From: Micromonospora narathiwatensis
GTDB taxonomy: Bacteria > Actinomycetota > Actinomycetes > Mycobacteriales > Micromonosporaceae
NCBI RefSeq assembly: GCF_900089605.1
Contig: NZ_LT594324.1
Location: 6,510,001-6,574,000, forward strand
Length of the DNA: 64,000 nucleotides
Direction of reading: 5' to 3'
Position numbers and translations under genes: made by a program
Shown here: positions 42,192-50,099 of the stretch, piece after piece
How positions within the stretch are numbered: position 1 is the first letter of the stretch
How the letters are laid out: the number at the start of each line of letters is the position of its first letter
The notes under the pieces: generated by a model
The model's database searches: none
Told to the model about the DNA's origin: nothing
What the model saw: the letters and a program-made list of their open reading frames with translations, nothing else

Positions 42192-42584
42192 ATGGAGCAT
42201 TTCACGATCGCGACCGCCGCCGAGAAGAGTCCGGAGTTCCGTCGGGTGCTGTGGACCGGAGGACACACCCAGCTGGTCATCATGACGATTCCGCCGGGCG
42301 GGGAGATCGGCGAGGAGGTCCACGAGGGCATCGACCAGATCCTCACCTTCGTCAGCGGCACCGGCGAGGCCCGGGTCGCCGGTGAGCGCAAGGAGGTCGT
42401 CTCCGGTGACCTGGTGGTCGTACCGGCCGGGACGAAGCACAACTTCGTCAACACCGGCCCCAACCCGCTCGTCCTCTACACCGTCTACGGCCCGCCCGAC
42501 CATGCCGACGGGGCCGTGCACCGGACCAAGGAGGAGGCCGAGGCGGCCGAGGCGGCCGGCCAGGACGAGCCGCCCACCTCCTGA
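42192..42584 (+). CDS. cupin-domain protein
   Basis: 130 residues from ATG 42192 ([20 protein letters not shown]). One cupin barrel: [20 protein letters not shown] with the metal His, [37 protein letters not shown] with the second His. Two His plus Glu in the usual positions would hold a metal ion. The acidic tail ([15 protein letters not shown]) is disordered. No clear Shine-Dalgarno sequence. Substrate unknown. Confidence 0.85.
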   Translation: MEHFTIATAAEKSPEFRRVLWTGGHTQLVIMTIPPGGEIGEEVHEGIDQILTFVSGTGEARVAGERKEVVSGDLVVVPAGTKHNFVNTGPNPLVLYTVYGPPDHADGAVHRTKEEAEAAEAAGQDEPPTS

Positions 42585-42625
42585 CCGGCACGGCTGAACG
42601 CGACGGCTCCGGGTACCCGGAGCGG

Positions 42626-43037
42626 GTGCACCAGCCGGCGATCTCCGACTACGGATTCCTCTCCGACTGCCGCTCCGGGGCCCTGGTCGGCCGGGACGGA
42701 TCGATCGACTGGTGGTGCCCGGACCGGTTCGACGCCCCGTCGGTCCTGGGCCGGCTGCTCGATCACCGTCGACGGCCTGGTACGGCGCTGGAGCACCGAC
42801 CCGGCGGGCTTCGTGCTCTGCTCGTTCTGGCTGGTGCACTGCCTGATGAAGGCGGGAGAACCGGAACGGGCCCGGGTGCTGTTCGAGAACGTCCTCGGGC
42901 ACGCCAACGACCTGGGACTCTTCGCCGAGCAGATTGACCTGGACAGCGGTGCGCAGCTCGGCAACATGCCCCAGGCGCTGTCGCACATCGGCATGATCAA
43001 CGCGGCCTGGCGGCTGACCAACCCGACCGCCGAATGA
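42626..43037 (+). pseudogene. remnant of a GH15 (trehalase/glucoamylase-like) gene with large internal deletion
   Basis: From GTG 42626 the frame reads [21 protein letters not shown] then [20 protein letters not shown], the N-terminus of GH15 glucan glucosidase/trehalase proteins. At about 42755-42765 the frame changes and the coding continues [20 protein letters not shown] then [20 protein letters not shown] and ends LGNMPQALSHIGMINAAWRL, the C-terminus of the same family. Together about 45 and 92 residues remain of some 600. So more than three quarters of the catalytic (alpha/alpha)6 barrel is missing and the parts are out of frame: a broken gene, not an enzyme. Confidence 0.8.
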
Positions 43038-43043
43038 GCCGGG

Positions 43044-44231
43044 TCACACCAGCGGCACGCCGGAGACGTCCACCGTCTCCGGGTACTTCAGCCCCGCGCC
43101 GGTGTTCAACACCACCACCCGCTCGTCGGCCCGGATCCATCCCCCGGCGCGCAGTTGCCGGGCGGCGGTCAGGCAGGCGGCCCCCTCCGGGCAGAGCAGC
43201 AGGCCCTCCCGTCCGGCGAAGTCGCGCAGGTCGGCGAGGATCTCGGCGTCGTCGACGGCGATCGCGGTCCCGCCGCTGTCCCGCAGCGCGGCGAGGATCA
43301 GCTCGTCGCCGAGCGGGGACGGCACGGTGATGCCGAACGCCAGCGTGCGCGCGTCCGTCCACGGGGTGGCCCGCGGCTCGCCGGCCGCGAACGCCCGCAC
43401 GATCGGGGCGCAGCCGGTGGACTGCACCGCCACGAGCCGGGGCAGCTTGTCCTCCACCCAGCCCAGCTCGCGCAGCTCGTGCAGCGCCTTGTGGATACCG
43501 ATCAGCCCGACCCCGCCGCCGGTCGGATAGATGATCACGTCGGGCACCTGCCAGCCGAGCTGCTCGACGATCTCGTACCCCATGGTCTTCTTGCCCTCCA
43601 GGCGGTACGGCTCGCGCAGCGTGCCGGCGTCGAAGATCCGCCCGTCCGACTCGGCGACCAGCCCCGCCACCCACCGCCCGGCGTCGCTGATCAGGCCGTC
43701 CACCAGGCGCAGGTCGGCCCCGGCCGCGACGCACTCCCGCCGGCAGATGGTGGGCGCGTCGAGCGGCATGGCGATGGTCGCGCCCATTCCGGCCCGAGCC
43801 GCGTACGTTGCCCAGGCCGCCCCGGCGTTGCCGTTGGTCGGCATGGCGATCCGCTCGACGCCCAGCTCCCGGGCCCGGCTCACCCCCACCGCCGCGCCCC
43901 GGGCCTTGAACGACCCGGTCGGGGTCAGCCCCTCGTCCTTCACGATCAGTTCCGCGATCCCGATCTCGGCGCCGTACGCGGGGGCGCGCAGCAGCGGCGT
44001 CCAGCCCTCGCCGAGCGTGGTGACGAAGCGGGGATCGGCCACCGGCAGCAGCTCCCGGTAGCGCCACAGGTCGGCCGCGCGGAGGCCGAACTGCTCGGGG
44101 GTCACCGACGCGGCCACCGCGGCCAGGTCGTAGCGGGCCAGCAGCGGGGAGCCGCAGTCGCACAGGTTCTGCAACGTCGCCGCCGGGCGCTCCCGGCCGC
44201 AGCGCGGGCACTCCAGGTGCGTCAGGTGCAC
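43044..44231 (-). CDS. thrC: threonine synthase (PLP-dependent)
   Basis: 395 residues from GTG 44231, GAGGAG five bases upstream. An N-terminal zinc-ribbon-like stretch (LECPRCGRE, LCDCGSPL) precedes the type II PLP fold: TLGEGWTPLLRAP, TPTGSFKARG with the Schiff-base Lys, PTNGNAGAAWATYAAR, YPTGGGVGLIG and LNTGAGLKYPE. It makes threonine from O-phosphohomoserine. Family members with Cys at the N-terminus are sometimes diaminopropionate or other lyases, so the substrate is likely but not certain. Eight bases separate it from the LigD-like gene, so the two are co-transcribed. It stands away from other threonine genes. Confidence 0.85.
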   Translation of the reverse strand: MHLTHLECPRCGRERPAATLQNLCDCGSPLLARYDLAAVAASVTPEQFGLRAADLWRYRELLPVADPRFVTTLGEGWTPLLRAPAYGAEIGIAELIVKDEGLTPTGSFKARGAAVGVSRARELGVERIAMPTNGNAGAAWATYAARAGMGATIAMPLDAPTICRRECVAAGADLRLVDGLISDAGRWVAGLVAESDGRIFDAGTLREPYRLEGKKTMGYEIVEQLGWQVPDVIIYPTGGGVGLIGIHKALHELRELGWVEDKLPRLVAVQSTGCAPIVRAFAAGEPRATPWTDARTLAFGITVPSPLGDELILAALRDSGGTAIAVDDAEILADLRDFAGREGLLLCPEGAACLTAARQLRAGGWIRADERVVVLNTGAGLKYPETVDVSGVPLV

Positions 44232-44239
44232 GATGCTCC

Positions 44240-45274
44240 TCAGCTCGTGTCGATGCTCAGCCAGTGCCGGCTGCGCCGACCCGGCTCGTACGGGGAGTCG
44301 AGGCGCTTGGCCACCACGCCCGGGAGCCCCTGCTCGCCGGCGGTCCGCAGGGCGTCCGCGCCGACACCCGGGAACCACGGCGGAGTCTGCCAGTGCCGTC
44401 CGGTGAGCGCCAGACCGTCGAGCAGCTCGCGGCGCTGGGCGTACGGCACGTCGAGGGTGGTCACGCCCTCCAGCCAGAGCAGGTCGACGGCGAGGAACTG
44501 GCCGTCCCGCTTGGTGGGCGCCCTGACCCGCCCGGCCGGGTCGATACGGACCAGCACGCCGTCCAGCACCGCCTCGGTGGGTGCCAGCTCCTCGGCCATC
44601 GCGCGCAGCCACGGGTACGCCCCGGTGATCTCCTCGTCGGCCTCGTCCAGCAGTCGCAGCCGGCCGCCCGAGACGTACGCCAGCGCCCGTACGCCGTCCC
44701 AGCGCAGCTCGTAGCCCCACTCCGCCCCGTCCTTCGGGAGCCGTTTCCCGGGTGTCGGACGCATCGGGCGGACCAGTTCGGGCATCGGCGTCCAGCCCTC
44801 CGGCGCCGGGTCGGTGCGCCGGACCATCCAGTCCCGGCCCCGGCCTCCGGTGGCGAACAGCACGTACCGGCCGTTCGTCCGCTTCCCGTCGAGCACCACG
44901 ATCACCTCGTCGTCGCGCCACTTCTCGGCGCGGTAGGTGCCGGTGTCGTGGATGGTCATCCGTCCGCCGCCGTACTCGCCGGCCGGGATCTCACCGTGGA
45001 AGGTCAGGTACTCCATCGGGTGGTCCTCGGTGTGCACGGCGAGGTGGTTGCGGCCGGGGTCGCGGGGCAGGCCGCGCGGCACCGCCCAGGAGGCGAGCAC
45101 GCCGTCGTGTTCCAGGCGCAGGTCCCAGTGCAGGCTGCGGGCGTGGTGCTGCTGGATGACGAAGCGGGGCCTGCGCCGGGAGGGCCGCCTCCGCCGTGGG
45201 CCCTGTTCCGGCAGAGGCTCGGGGGTACGCGCCGCGTCCCGCTTCCGCCGGTACTCCTCCAGCCGGTCAGCCAC
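44240..45274 (-). CDS. LigD-like protein: 3'-phosphoesterase domain with degenerate ligase domain
   Basis: 344 residues from GTG 45274. Residues about 36-165 are a LigD-type phosphoesterase domain with the known active-site set intact: His43, His49, Asp51 and Arg53 (HHARSLHWDLRL), His85 and Tyr89 (DHPMEY). It should trim 3'-phosphate or ribonucleotide ends at breaks. Residues about 175-344 resemble the adenylation domain of ATP-dependent DNA ligase but motif I reads YELRWDGVRA (Arg191 for the catalytic Lys), motif III VLDGVL (Val for Glu), and motif IV PGVVAKR (Pro for Glu), and it ends at WLSIDTS with no OB-fold. Ligase activity is therefore not expected. Co-transcribed with thrC. Confidence 0.85.
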   Translation of the reverse strand: MADRLEEYRRKRDAARTPEPLPEQGPRRRRPSRRRPRFVIQQHHARSLHWDLRLEHDGVLASWAVPRGLPRDPGRNHLAVHTEDHPMEYLTFHGEIPAGEYGGGRMTIHDTGTYRAEKWRDDEVIVVLDGKRTNGRYVLFATGGRGRDWMVRRTDPAPEGWTPMPELVRPMRPTPGKRLPKDGAEWGYELRWDGVRALAYVSGGRLRLLDEADEEITGAYPWLRAMAEELAPTEAVLDGVLVRIDPAGRVRAPTKRDGQFLAVDLLWLEGVTTLDVPYAQRRELLDGLALTGRHWQTPPWFPGVGADALRTAGEQGLPGVVAKRLDSPYEPGRRSRHWLSIDTS

Positions 45275-45403
45275 TCCCGCATTGTCCGGCACACCGGGGG
45301 AGTCGGCACGGCGGATCGTCCGGTTCCTGCCAGGGCGTAACGGTCCGCGGCCCTGCCGGTGAGCGGCGGCATGGCTGGGGCGATCACGGGTAGAACAGCC
45401 GCC

Positions 45404-46189
45404 ATGACCAGCCCTGAACAGCCCACCGTCCTGCTTCCCGGCGAGGTCCGGATGCCGCTGCTCGGTTTCGGCACCTGGCAGGCCACCGGCGAGGCCGGGT
45501 ACGCCGCCGTGCTCGCCGCCCTCGACGCCGGCTACCGGCACATCGACACCGCCACCATGTACGGCAACGAGCGGGAGGTCGGCCGGGCGGTCAAGGAGAG
45601 CGGGCTGCGCCGGGAGGACGTCTTCATCACCACGAAGCTGCCGCCTGAGCGGGTGGGCCGGGAGCGGGAGACCATCGAGGCGAGCCTGGCCGCCCTGGAC
45701 ACCGACCACGTCGACCTGTGGCTGATCCACTGGTCGCCGACCTCGCCGGGCGAGGGCATCCCGGTCTGGCGGGAGTTGCTCGCCGCCCGCGACGAGAACA
45801 TGGCGCGGGCCGTCGGGGTGAGCAACCACAGCATCAGCCAGATCGACGAGCTGATCCAGGCCACCGAGGAGAATCCGGCGGTCAACCAGATCCGGTGGAG
45901 CCCGTCGCTCTACGACCGGCAGGTGCACGCCGCGCACCGGGACCGCGGCGTGGTGCTGGAGGGCTACAGCCCGCTCCGGACCACCGACCTGTCCGATCCG
46001 GTGCTGGTCCGGATCGCCGCGGCGCACAACGTCTCGCCCGCGCAGGTGGTGCTGCGCTGGCACATCGACCACGAGACCGTGGTCATCCCCAAGTCGGTGA
46101 CGCCGGACCGGATCCGGGCCAACGCCGACGTCTTCGGTTTCTCGCTGACCGCCGAGGAGATGCGGGACATCGACGCTCTCGGCGGCTGA
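45404..46189 (+). CDS. aldo/keto reductase (diketogulonate-reductase-like)
   Basis: 261 residues from ATG 45404. Signature motifs: MPLLGFGTWQATGEAGYAA, LDAGYRHIDTATMYGNEREVG with Asp and Tyr, ITTKLPPE with Lys, WLIHWSPT with His, and the C-terminal VIPKSVTPDRIRANADVF loop for NADPH. Slightly shorter than usual (about 275). The third aldo-keto reductase in this window. Divergent from the LigD/thrC operon; two terminators separate it from the convergent GH12 gene. Confidence 0.88.
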   Translation: MTSPEQPTVLLPGEVRMPLLGFGTWQATGEAGYAAVLAALDAGYRHIDTATMYGNEREVGRAVKESGLRREDVFITTKLPPERVGRERETIEASLAALDTDHVDLWLIHWSPTSPGEGIPVWRELLAARDENMARAVGVSNHSISQIDELIQATEENPAVNQIRWSPSLYDRQVHAAHRDRGVVLEGYSPLRTTDLSDPVLVRIAAAHNVSPAQVVLRWHIDHETVVIPKSVTPDRIRANADVFGFSLTAEEMRDIDALGG

Positions 46190-46199
46190 CCTCGGCGGA

Positions 46200-46268
46200 C
46201 CGGGCCGGCGGCTGCTGTCGGGAGGCCCGCCGGCCCGGTGCGGGGCGCGGTCGACGGACCGCGCCCCG
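46200..46268. terminator. two adjacent perfect hairpins between convergent genes
   Basis: First: CCGGGCCGGCGG (46200-46211) with 46227-46238, 12 bp. Second: CGGGGCGCGGTC (46241-46252) with 46257-46268, 12 bp, 4-base loop. They separate the aldo-keto reductase stop (46189) from the GH12 stop (46286) and most likely serve one direction each. Confidence 0.75.
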
Positions 46269-46285
46269 TTCCGTTCGTCGCCCGG

Positions 46286-47443
46286 TCAGGACCGGGCGCA
46301 GGCGACGCCGTTGAGGGTGAAGCTGGTCGGCGACGAGTACGTGCCGTTCAGCGTGCCCTGGTAGCCGAAGGCGGTCGAGGCGCCCGGCGCGAGAGTGCCG
46401 TTGTAGTTGAGGTTCTTGGCGGTCACCGCGGACCCGCTCTGGGTGACGGTGGCGTTCCACGAGCTGGTGATCTGCTGTCCGCTCGGCAGGTTGTAGGTGA
46501 GCGTCCAGCCGTTGATCGTCGACGAGCCGTTGTTGGTGATCTGCACGTCGGCGGTGAAGCCGTTGTTCCAGGAGTTCGGGGTGTACTTCACCGCGCAGCC
46601 GCCGGCCGGCGGGTTGGTGGTCGGCGGGGTCGTGGTCGGGGGCGCGGTGGTCGGCGGGGCCGTCGTCGGCGGGGTGGTGCTGCCGCCGGTGTTGACGCTC
46701 TGCGAGAAGGAGCTGACCGCCAGGCCCACGCCGCCCTGCCACGGCTCGAAGCCGGCCTGGATGCTGGTCAGATACCAGTCGCTGGTGATCGCGCCACGGC
46801 TGCGGGTGTCGTTGATGAACGCCATGGCGTCGAAGCTCAGGCTGGGGATCGCCGACGAGGACACGTACGAGATGACGTTGTTGGAACCGTTGCTGCCCCG
46901 CCAGACCTCCCAGCTCCGCCCGGCGAGCGTGGTGTTGCCCACCACGGAGCCGATCGGCTGGATCGGGCCCTGCCGGTTGAACCAGATCATGATCTCCATC
47001 TGGTTCACCCCGTCCCGCTTCGGACTGGGGTCGAGCCAGATGTCGTACGCGGCGTCGTAGGTGGCGCCGCTGACGTAGTTGTAGCTGATGCTGCTCGGGG
47101 CGCTGCTGATGTTCTTCACCTGGACCGGCAGGTTGGTGCCGGGCGAACAGTTCGTGTAGTGGCAGCCCACGAAGATCGACGGGTAGGAGACCGGGGCACC
47201 GCTGGTGTTGCCCACCCCGTCCTGCCGGGTGATGGAGAAGCCGGTGGAGGTGACGTTGATGCAGTGCTGGGCGGTGGTACCCCAGCGGTTGTTCTGTACG
47301 ACGTACTTGCCGCCGATGGTGGTGGACCCGTACTGCTCGCAGATCTGGGTGTCGGCGGAGGCGGTGCCGCCGAGGACGACGGCGACGAGCGTGCCGGCGG
47401 CCAACAGACCGGCGGCCGCGAGGGCCCTCAGGGGACGCTTCAT
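46286..47443 (-). CDS. secreted GH12 endoglucanase with CBM2
   Basis: 385 residues from ATG 47443, AAGGAG six bases ahead. Signal peptide (PLRALAAAGLLAAGTLVAVVLG, cleavage near ASA-D). Residues about 35-250 are a GH12 jelly roll: ICEQYGSTTIGGKYVVQNNR, NQMEIMIWFNRQGPIQPIG with the nucleophile Glu, and GFEPWQGG with the acid/base Glu. A Pro/Thr linker (about 258-282) joins a CBM2 (CAVKYTPNSWNNGFTADVQI, INGWTLTYNLPSGQ). It cuts beta-1,4-glucan outside the cell. A CebR-type palindrome 53-66 bases upstream suggests cellobiose induction. Confidence 0.92.
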   Translation of the reverse strand: MKRPLRALAAAGLLAAGTLVAVVLGGTASADTQICEQYGSTTIGGKYVVQNNRWGTTAQHCINVTSTGFSITRQDGVGNTSGAPVSYPSIFVGCHYTNCSPGTNLPVQVKNISSAPSSISYNYVSGATYDAAYDIWLDPSPKRDGVNQMEIMIWFNRQGPIQPIGSVVGNTTLAGRSWEVWRGSNGSNNVISYVSSSAIPSLSFDAMAFINDTRSRGAITSDWYLTSIQAGFEPWQGGVGLAVSSFSQSVNTGGSTTPPTTAPPTTAPPTTTPPTTNPPAGGCAVKYTPNSWNNGFTADVQITNNGSSTINGWTLTYNLPSGQQITSSWNATVTQSGSAVTAKNLNYNGTLAPGASTAFGYQGTLNGTYSSPTSFTLNGVACARS

Positions 47444-47495
47444 GATGCTCCTTGGCTTCGGCGCGCGGCGCCGGATTTCGGGTCGGGACAGGCGC

Positions 47496-47509
47496 CGGGA
47501 GCGCTCCCA
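47496..47509 (-). promoter_or_regulatory. CebR-type operator of the GH12 gene
   Basis: GGGAGCGCTCCC flanked by C and A, that is 13 of 14 positions of TGGGAGCGCTCCCA, the operator of the LacI-family cellulase repressor CebR. It lies 53 bases upstream of the ATG. Confidence 0.75.
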
Positions 47510-47597
47510 CGCTCCGTAATCACATTTACATGCTTGAAACTGTGGCGCAATGGGACGGGTCAACGGAACGAAAGATTCGTTCACCGTTGCGAACGGC

Positions 47598-47607
47598 GGT
47601 CTAGAAG
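47598..47607 (+). repeat. target site duplication, left copy (10 bp)
   Basis: GGTCTAGAAG immediately left of the insertion sequence; the same 10 bases are at 49120-49129 to its right. Confidence 0.9.
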
Positions 47608-49119
47608 CAACGCCGTTCAGTTAGGGCGGTGGCTGGTTGGTCAAGGGTCGTTGCTGATGACGTCGATGCTGGTGGTGGCTTTGTAGGTGCGGCGGTCGAT
47701 GTTCGGTCCGCGGGCCTGGTACTTGGAGTTCGAGCGTTTGATCATGCGGGTTTTCGTGCGGATGCGGCGGTCGGGCAGCAGGTTGGCCAGGACGCGTTCG
47801 CCGATGACGCCGACCAGGTCGATGACGGTGTCGGCGATGACGCCGGCGGCGTGCATGATCTGGTCGCGGGCGGCGTGGAGGGCGGTGGTGAAGCTGGCGC
47901 GGTCCGGGTCGAGGCCGGGGCGGCTGTCGGTGGCGTCGACCATGGCGGTGCGTAGTAGTTGGTAGACGATCAGCAGGGCGTGGATCTCCTGGTCGACGCC
48001 GTCGGGAGTACGGGCGCGTAGGACCCGGCCGCCGAGGATGGTGGACTTCAGTTCCAGGTAGGCGGTCTCGATCTCCCACCGCTGGTGGTAGAGGCCGACG
48101 AGGTCGGCGGCCGGGTAGTGACGCGGGTCGAGCAGGGTGGTGATGAGCCGGTAGTCGCCGGTGTGGCTGCCGGCCGTGGTGGTGATGCTGATCCGGGCCT
48201 CGATGATCCGTACTGGCCGGCTGCCGATGACCGACAGCCAGGAGCCGTCGTGGTAGCGGCGGATCAGCGGGAGTTTCCGGCCGTTCTTGCAGCGGATCAG
48301 CAGGTCCGCTCCGGTCGCGGCGAACGCGGTGATCAGGTCGGCGGCGGCGTAGTTGCGGTCGGCCAGTAGCAGCATCCCGGCGCGTAGGCTGCGGACGAGC
48401 TGCCGTGCCTGGACGGTCTCACCGGTGGTGCTGGGGTCGAACACGGCGTCGATGACCGAGCGGGTGCCGCAGGTCAGCAGCGCGCTCAGCCGCAGTGTCG
48501 GGTAGCCGGAGCCGCCGTTGTTGCACCGGTGTTTGACGTAGCGACGCAGGTTGGCCGTCGAGTCCGCGACAGCGAGCACGGTGCCGTCGACGACGACCGG
48601 CAGGAGGCCCCGCCACCACACCTGTCCGACAGCGCTGGTCGCGGCCGGGCCACGAAGCACGTCGAACAAGGCTCGCAGCGGGGCTACGCCGAGTCGTTGC
48701 CGGGCCTGCCGCAAAGCGCTGACGCAGGGGTCGGCCACCGGCAGCCCGTGCAGGCCGGCCACGAGTTTCGCCCACACCTGCCGGTAGCCGAGATCGGCGA
48801 ACAAACAGCCGGCCAGCAGCAGGTACACCACCACCCGGGCTGGCAGCAACCGGATCCGTCGCTGCGTACGCCGAGTCGCGGCCAACACGTCATCGACCAT
48901 CTCGAACGGCAGCAGACGGGTCAGTTCACCGAGGTGACCGGCCGCGAACGGCCCGGCAGCTACCGTGACCGTCCGGGTTATGGCAATCTGATCCACCGAG
49001 CGGGGTTCCTGGTTCGGGTTGTCTTGGAGTGACAAACCTTGATACCGGAACTCCGCTTCTCACTTCCTGATCAACACACCCCTTGACCAGCCCCGCCCAC
49101 GCCTAACTGAACGGCGTTG
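47608..49119. mobile_element. IS4-family insertion sequence, intact, about 1512 bp
   Basis: Bounded by perfect 18-bp terminal inverted repeats (CAACGCCGTTCAGTTAGG at 47608 and its complement ending 49119), with looser similarity for about 20 more bases reaching GGTCAAGG. A 10-bp duplication (GGTCTAGAAG) flanks it, typical of IS4. One transposase gene fills it (47641-49035). It is inserted between the GH12 promoter region and the IclR gene, exactly at the stop codon of the IclR gene, and the duplication recreates that TAG, so no gene is broken. Confidence 0.9.
47641..49035 (-). CDS. IS4-family transposase
   Basis: 464 residues from TTG 49035 (start somewhat uncertain). An N-terminal DNA-binding region (TRTVTVAAGPFAAGHLGELT) precedes the RNase-H-like DDE core: first Asp in VVVDGTVLAVADS, second Asp in LLLADRNYAAADL, and Glu in YHQRWEIETAYLELKS, the YREK-like signature (Y-R-E-K spaced as in IS4). 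The stop codon lies inside the left terminal repeat region. All catalytic residues are present and there is no frameshift, so the transposase should be active. Confidence 0.92.
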   Translation of the reverse strand: MSLQDNPNQEPRSVDQIAITRTVTVAAGPFAAGHLGELTRLLPFEMVDDVLAATRRTQRRIRLLPARVVVYLLLAGCLFADLGYRQVWAKLVAGLHGLPVADPCVSALRQARQRLGVAPLRALFDVLRGPAATSAVGQVWWRGLLPVVVDGTVLAVADSTANLRRYVKHRCNNGGSGYPTLRLSALLTCGTRSVIDAVFDPSTTGETVQARQLVRSLRAGMLLLADRNYAAADLITAFAATGADLLIRCKNGRKLPLIRRYHDGSWLSVIGSRPVRIIEARISITTTAGSHTGDYRLITTLLDPRHYPAADLVGLYHQRWEIETAYLELKSTILGGRVLRARTPDGVDQEIHALLIVYQLLRTAMVDATDSRPGLDPDRASFTTALHAARDQIMHAAGVIADTVIDLVGVIGERVLANLLPDRRIRTKTRMIKRSNSKYQARGPNIDRRTYKATTSIDVISNDP

Positions 49120-49129
49120 GGTCTAGAAG
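49120..49129 (+). repeat. target site duplication, right copy (10 bp)
   Basis: GGTCTAGAAG, same as 47598-47607. It contains the TAG (as CTA, 49123-49125) that ends the IclR gene on the minus strand. Confidence 0.9.
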
Positions 49130-49923
49130 TCCTCGCCGAGCAACGCCCGCGCCGCGCGTACCTGGGCCGCCGCGGCGCGCAACGCCGCCGCCACCCGGCG
49201 CTGCGTCGCCGGCCCGAGCCGGCTGACCGGCGCCACCACCGCGAGCGCGTCCACCGCGGGGTCGCGCAGGGGTATCGCCACCGCCACCCCGGCCAACCCC
49301 GGCCCGCTCTCCTCCTCCTCGACCGCCCAGCCCCGCCGGCGGACGGCGGCGAGTTGGGCGCGCAGCTCCTCGGGACGGGTGGTGGTCCGCTCGGTGAGCG
49401 CCGGCAGCGGCCAGCTGAGCAGCCGATCCACCGCGTCGTCCCGCAGCTGGGCGAGCAGCGCCCGACCGGCCGCGGTGGCGTGCGCCGGCAGCCGGGCGCC
49501 GAGCGGGACGTGCGGTCGCAGCGCGTGGACCGACTCCCGTTTGGCCAGCACCACCACCGTGTCGCCGTCGCGCCGGCACAGCTGCACCGTCTCGCCGAAC
49601 CGGGCGGCCAACTGGTCCAGCAGCACCCCGAGCGATCCGCCCGCGTCCGCCCCGGCCAGATAGGCCGCACCGACCTGGAGCGACCGCAGGCCCAGGCCGA
49701 AGCGGGTCCCGGTGGAATCGGCCGCGATCCAGCCGCGGCCGAGCAGGGTCTGCAGGATGCCGTGCAGGCTGCTCTTGGGGATGCCCAGGCTCCGGCTCAA
49801 CTCCACCAGCGACCGCGGCCCGGCCGGGTCGGCGAGGGCCTCCAGCACGTCGAGGGCACGACCCGCCGACTTCACCGGGTGCCGTGCCTCGCCCACCGCC
49901 ACGGCGGCCACTCTAGTGACCAT
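49123..49923 (-). CDS. IclR-family transcriptional regulator
   Basis: 266 residues from ATG 49923. The winged HTH is at about 15-80 (RALDVLEALADPAGPRSLVE, LGIPKSSLHGILQTLLGRGW) and the effector domain at about 85-265 (GSLGVLLDQLAARFGETVQL, LGARLPAHATAAGRALLA, RRRGWAVEEEESGPGLAGVA), ending ARALLGEDF. The stop codon lies within the duplicated target of the IS element. Divergent from an FAD monooxygenase gene by 176 bases, a usual arrangement for control of aromatic or other catabolic genes. Confidence 0.9.
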   Translation of the reverse strand: MVTRVAAVAVGEARHPVKSAGRALDVLEALADPAGPRSLVELSRSLGIPKSSLHGILQTLLGRGWIAADSTGTRFGLGLRSLQVGAAYLAGADAGGSLGVLLDQLAARFGETVQLCRRDGDTVVVLAKRESVHALRPHVPLGARLPAHATAAGRALLAQLRDDAVDRLLSWPLPALTERTTTRPEELRAQLAAVRRRGWAVEEEESGPGLAGVAVAIPLRDPAVDALAVVAPVSRLGPATQRRVAAALRAAAAQVRAARALLGEDF

Positions 49924-50099
49924 CGATACGTCCGGGGAGCCTCCGGCGCTGACGGAACGACGTTCAGCAGGCCGGTCAGGGTTTCCGGAAGGCGGGAGAG
50001 GCGGTCGGGCTGAGCCGATTGGCCCTGGCGTGCACTGATTGCGACGAGTAATGTCTTGCCTCCAACGCGTGCCGAACCCCTCCGGAGGCGTACCCAACG

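Noticed and set aside
47641..49035. Whether the IS element disrupts the IclR or GH12 gene
   Set aside because: The insertion recreates the IclR stop codon and lies about 165 bases upstream of the GH12 start, beyond its CebR-type operator, so both genes look intact.
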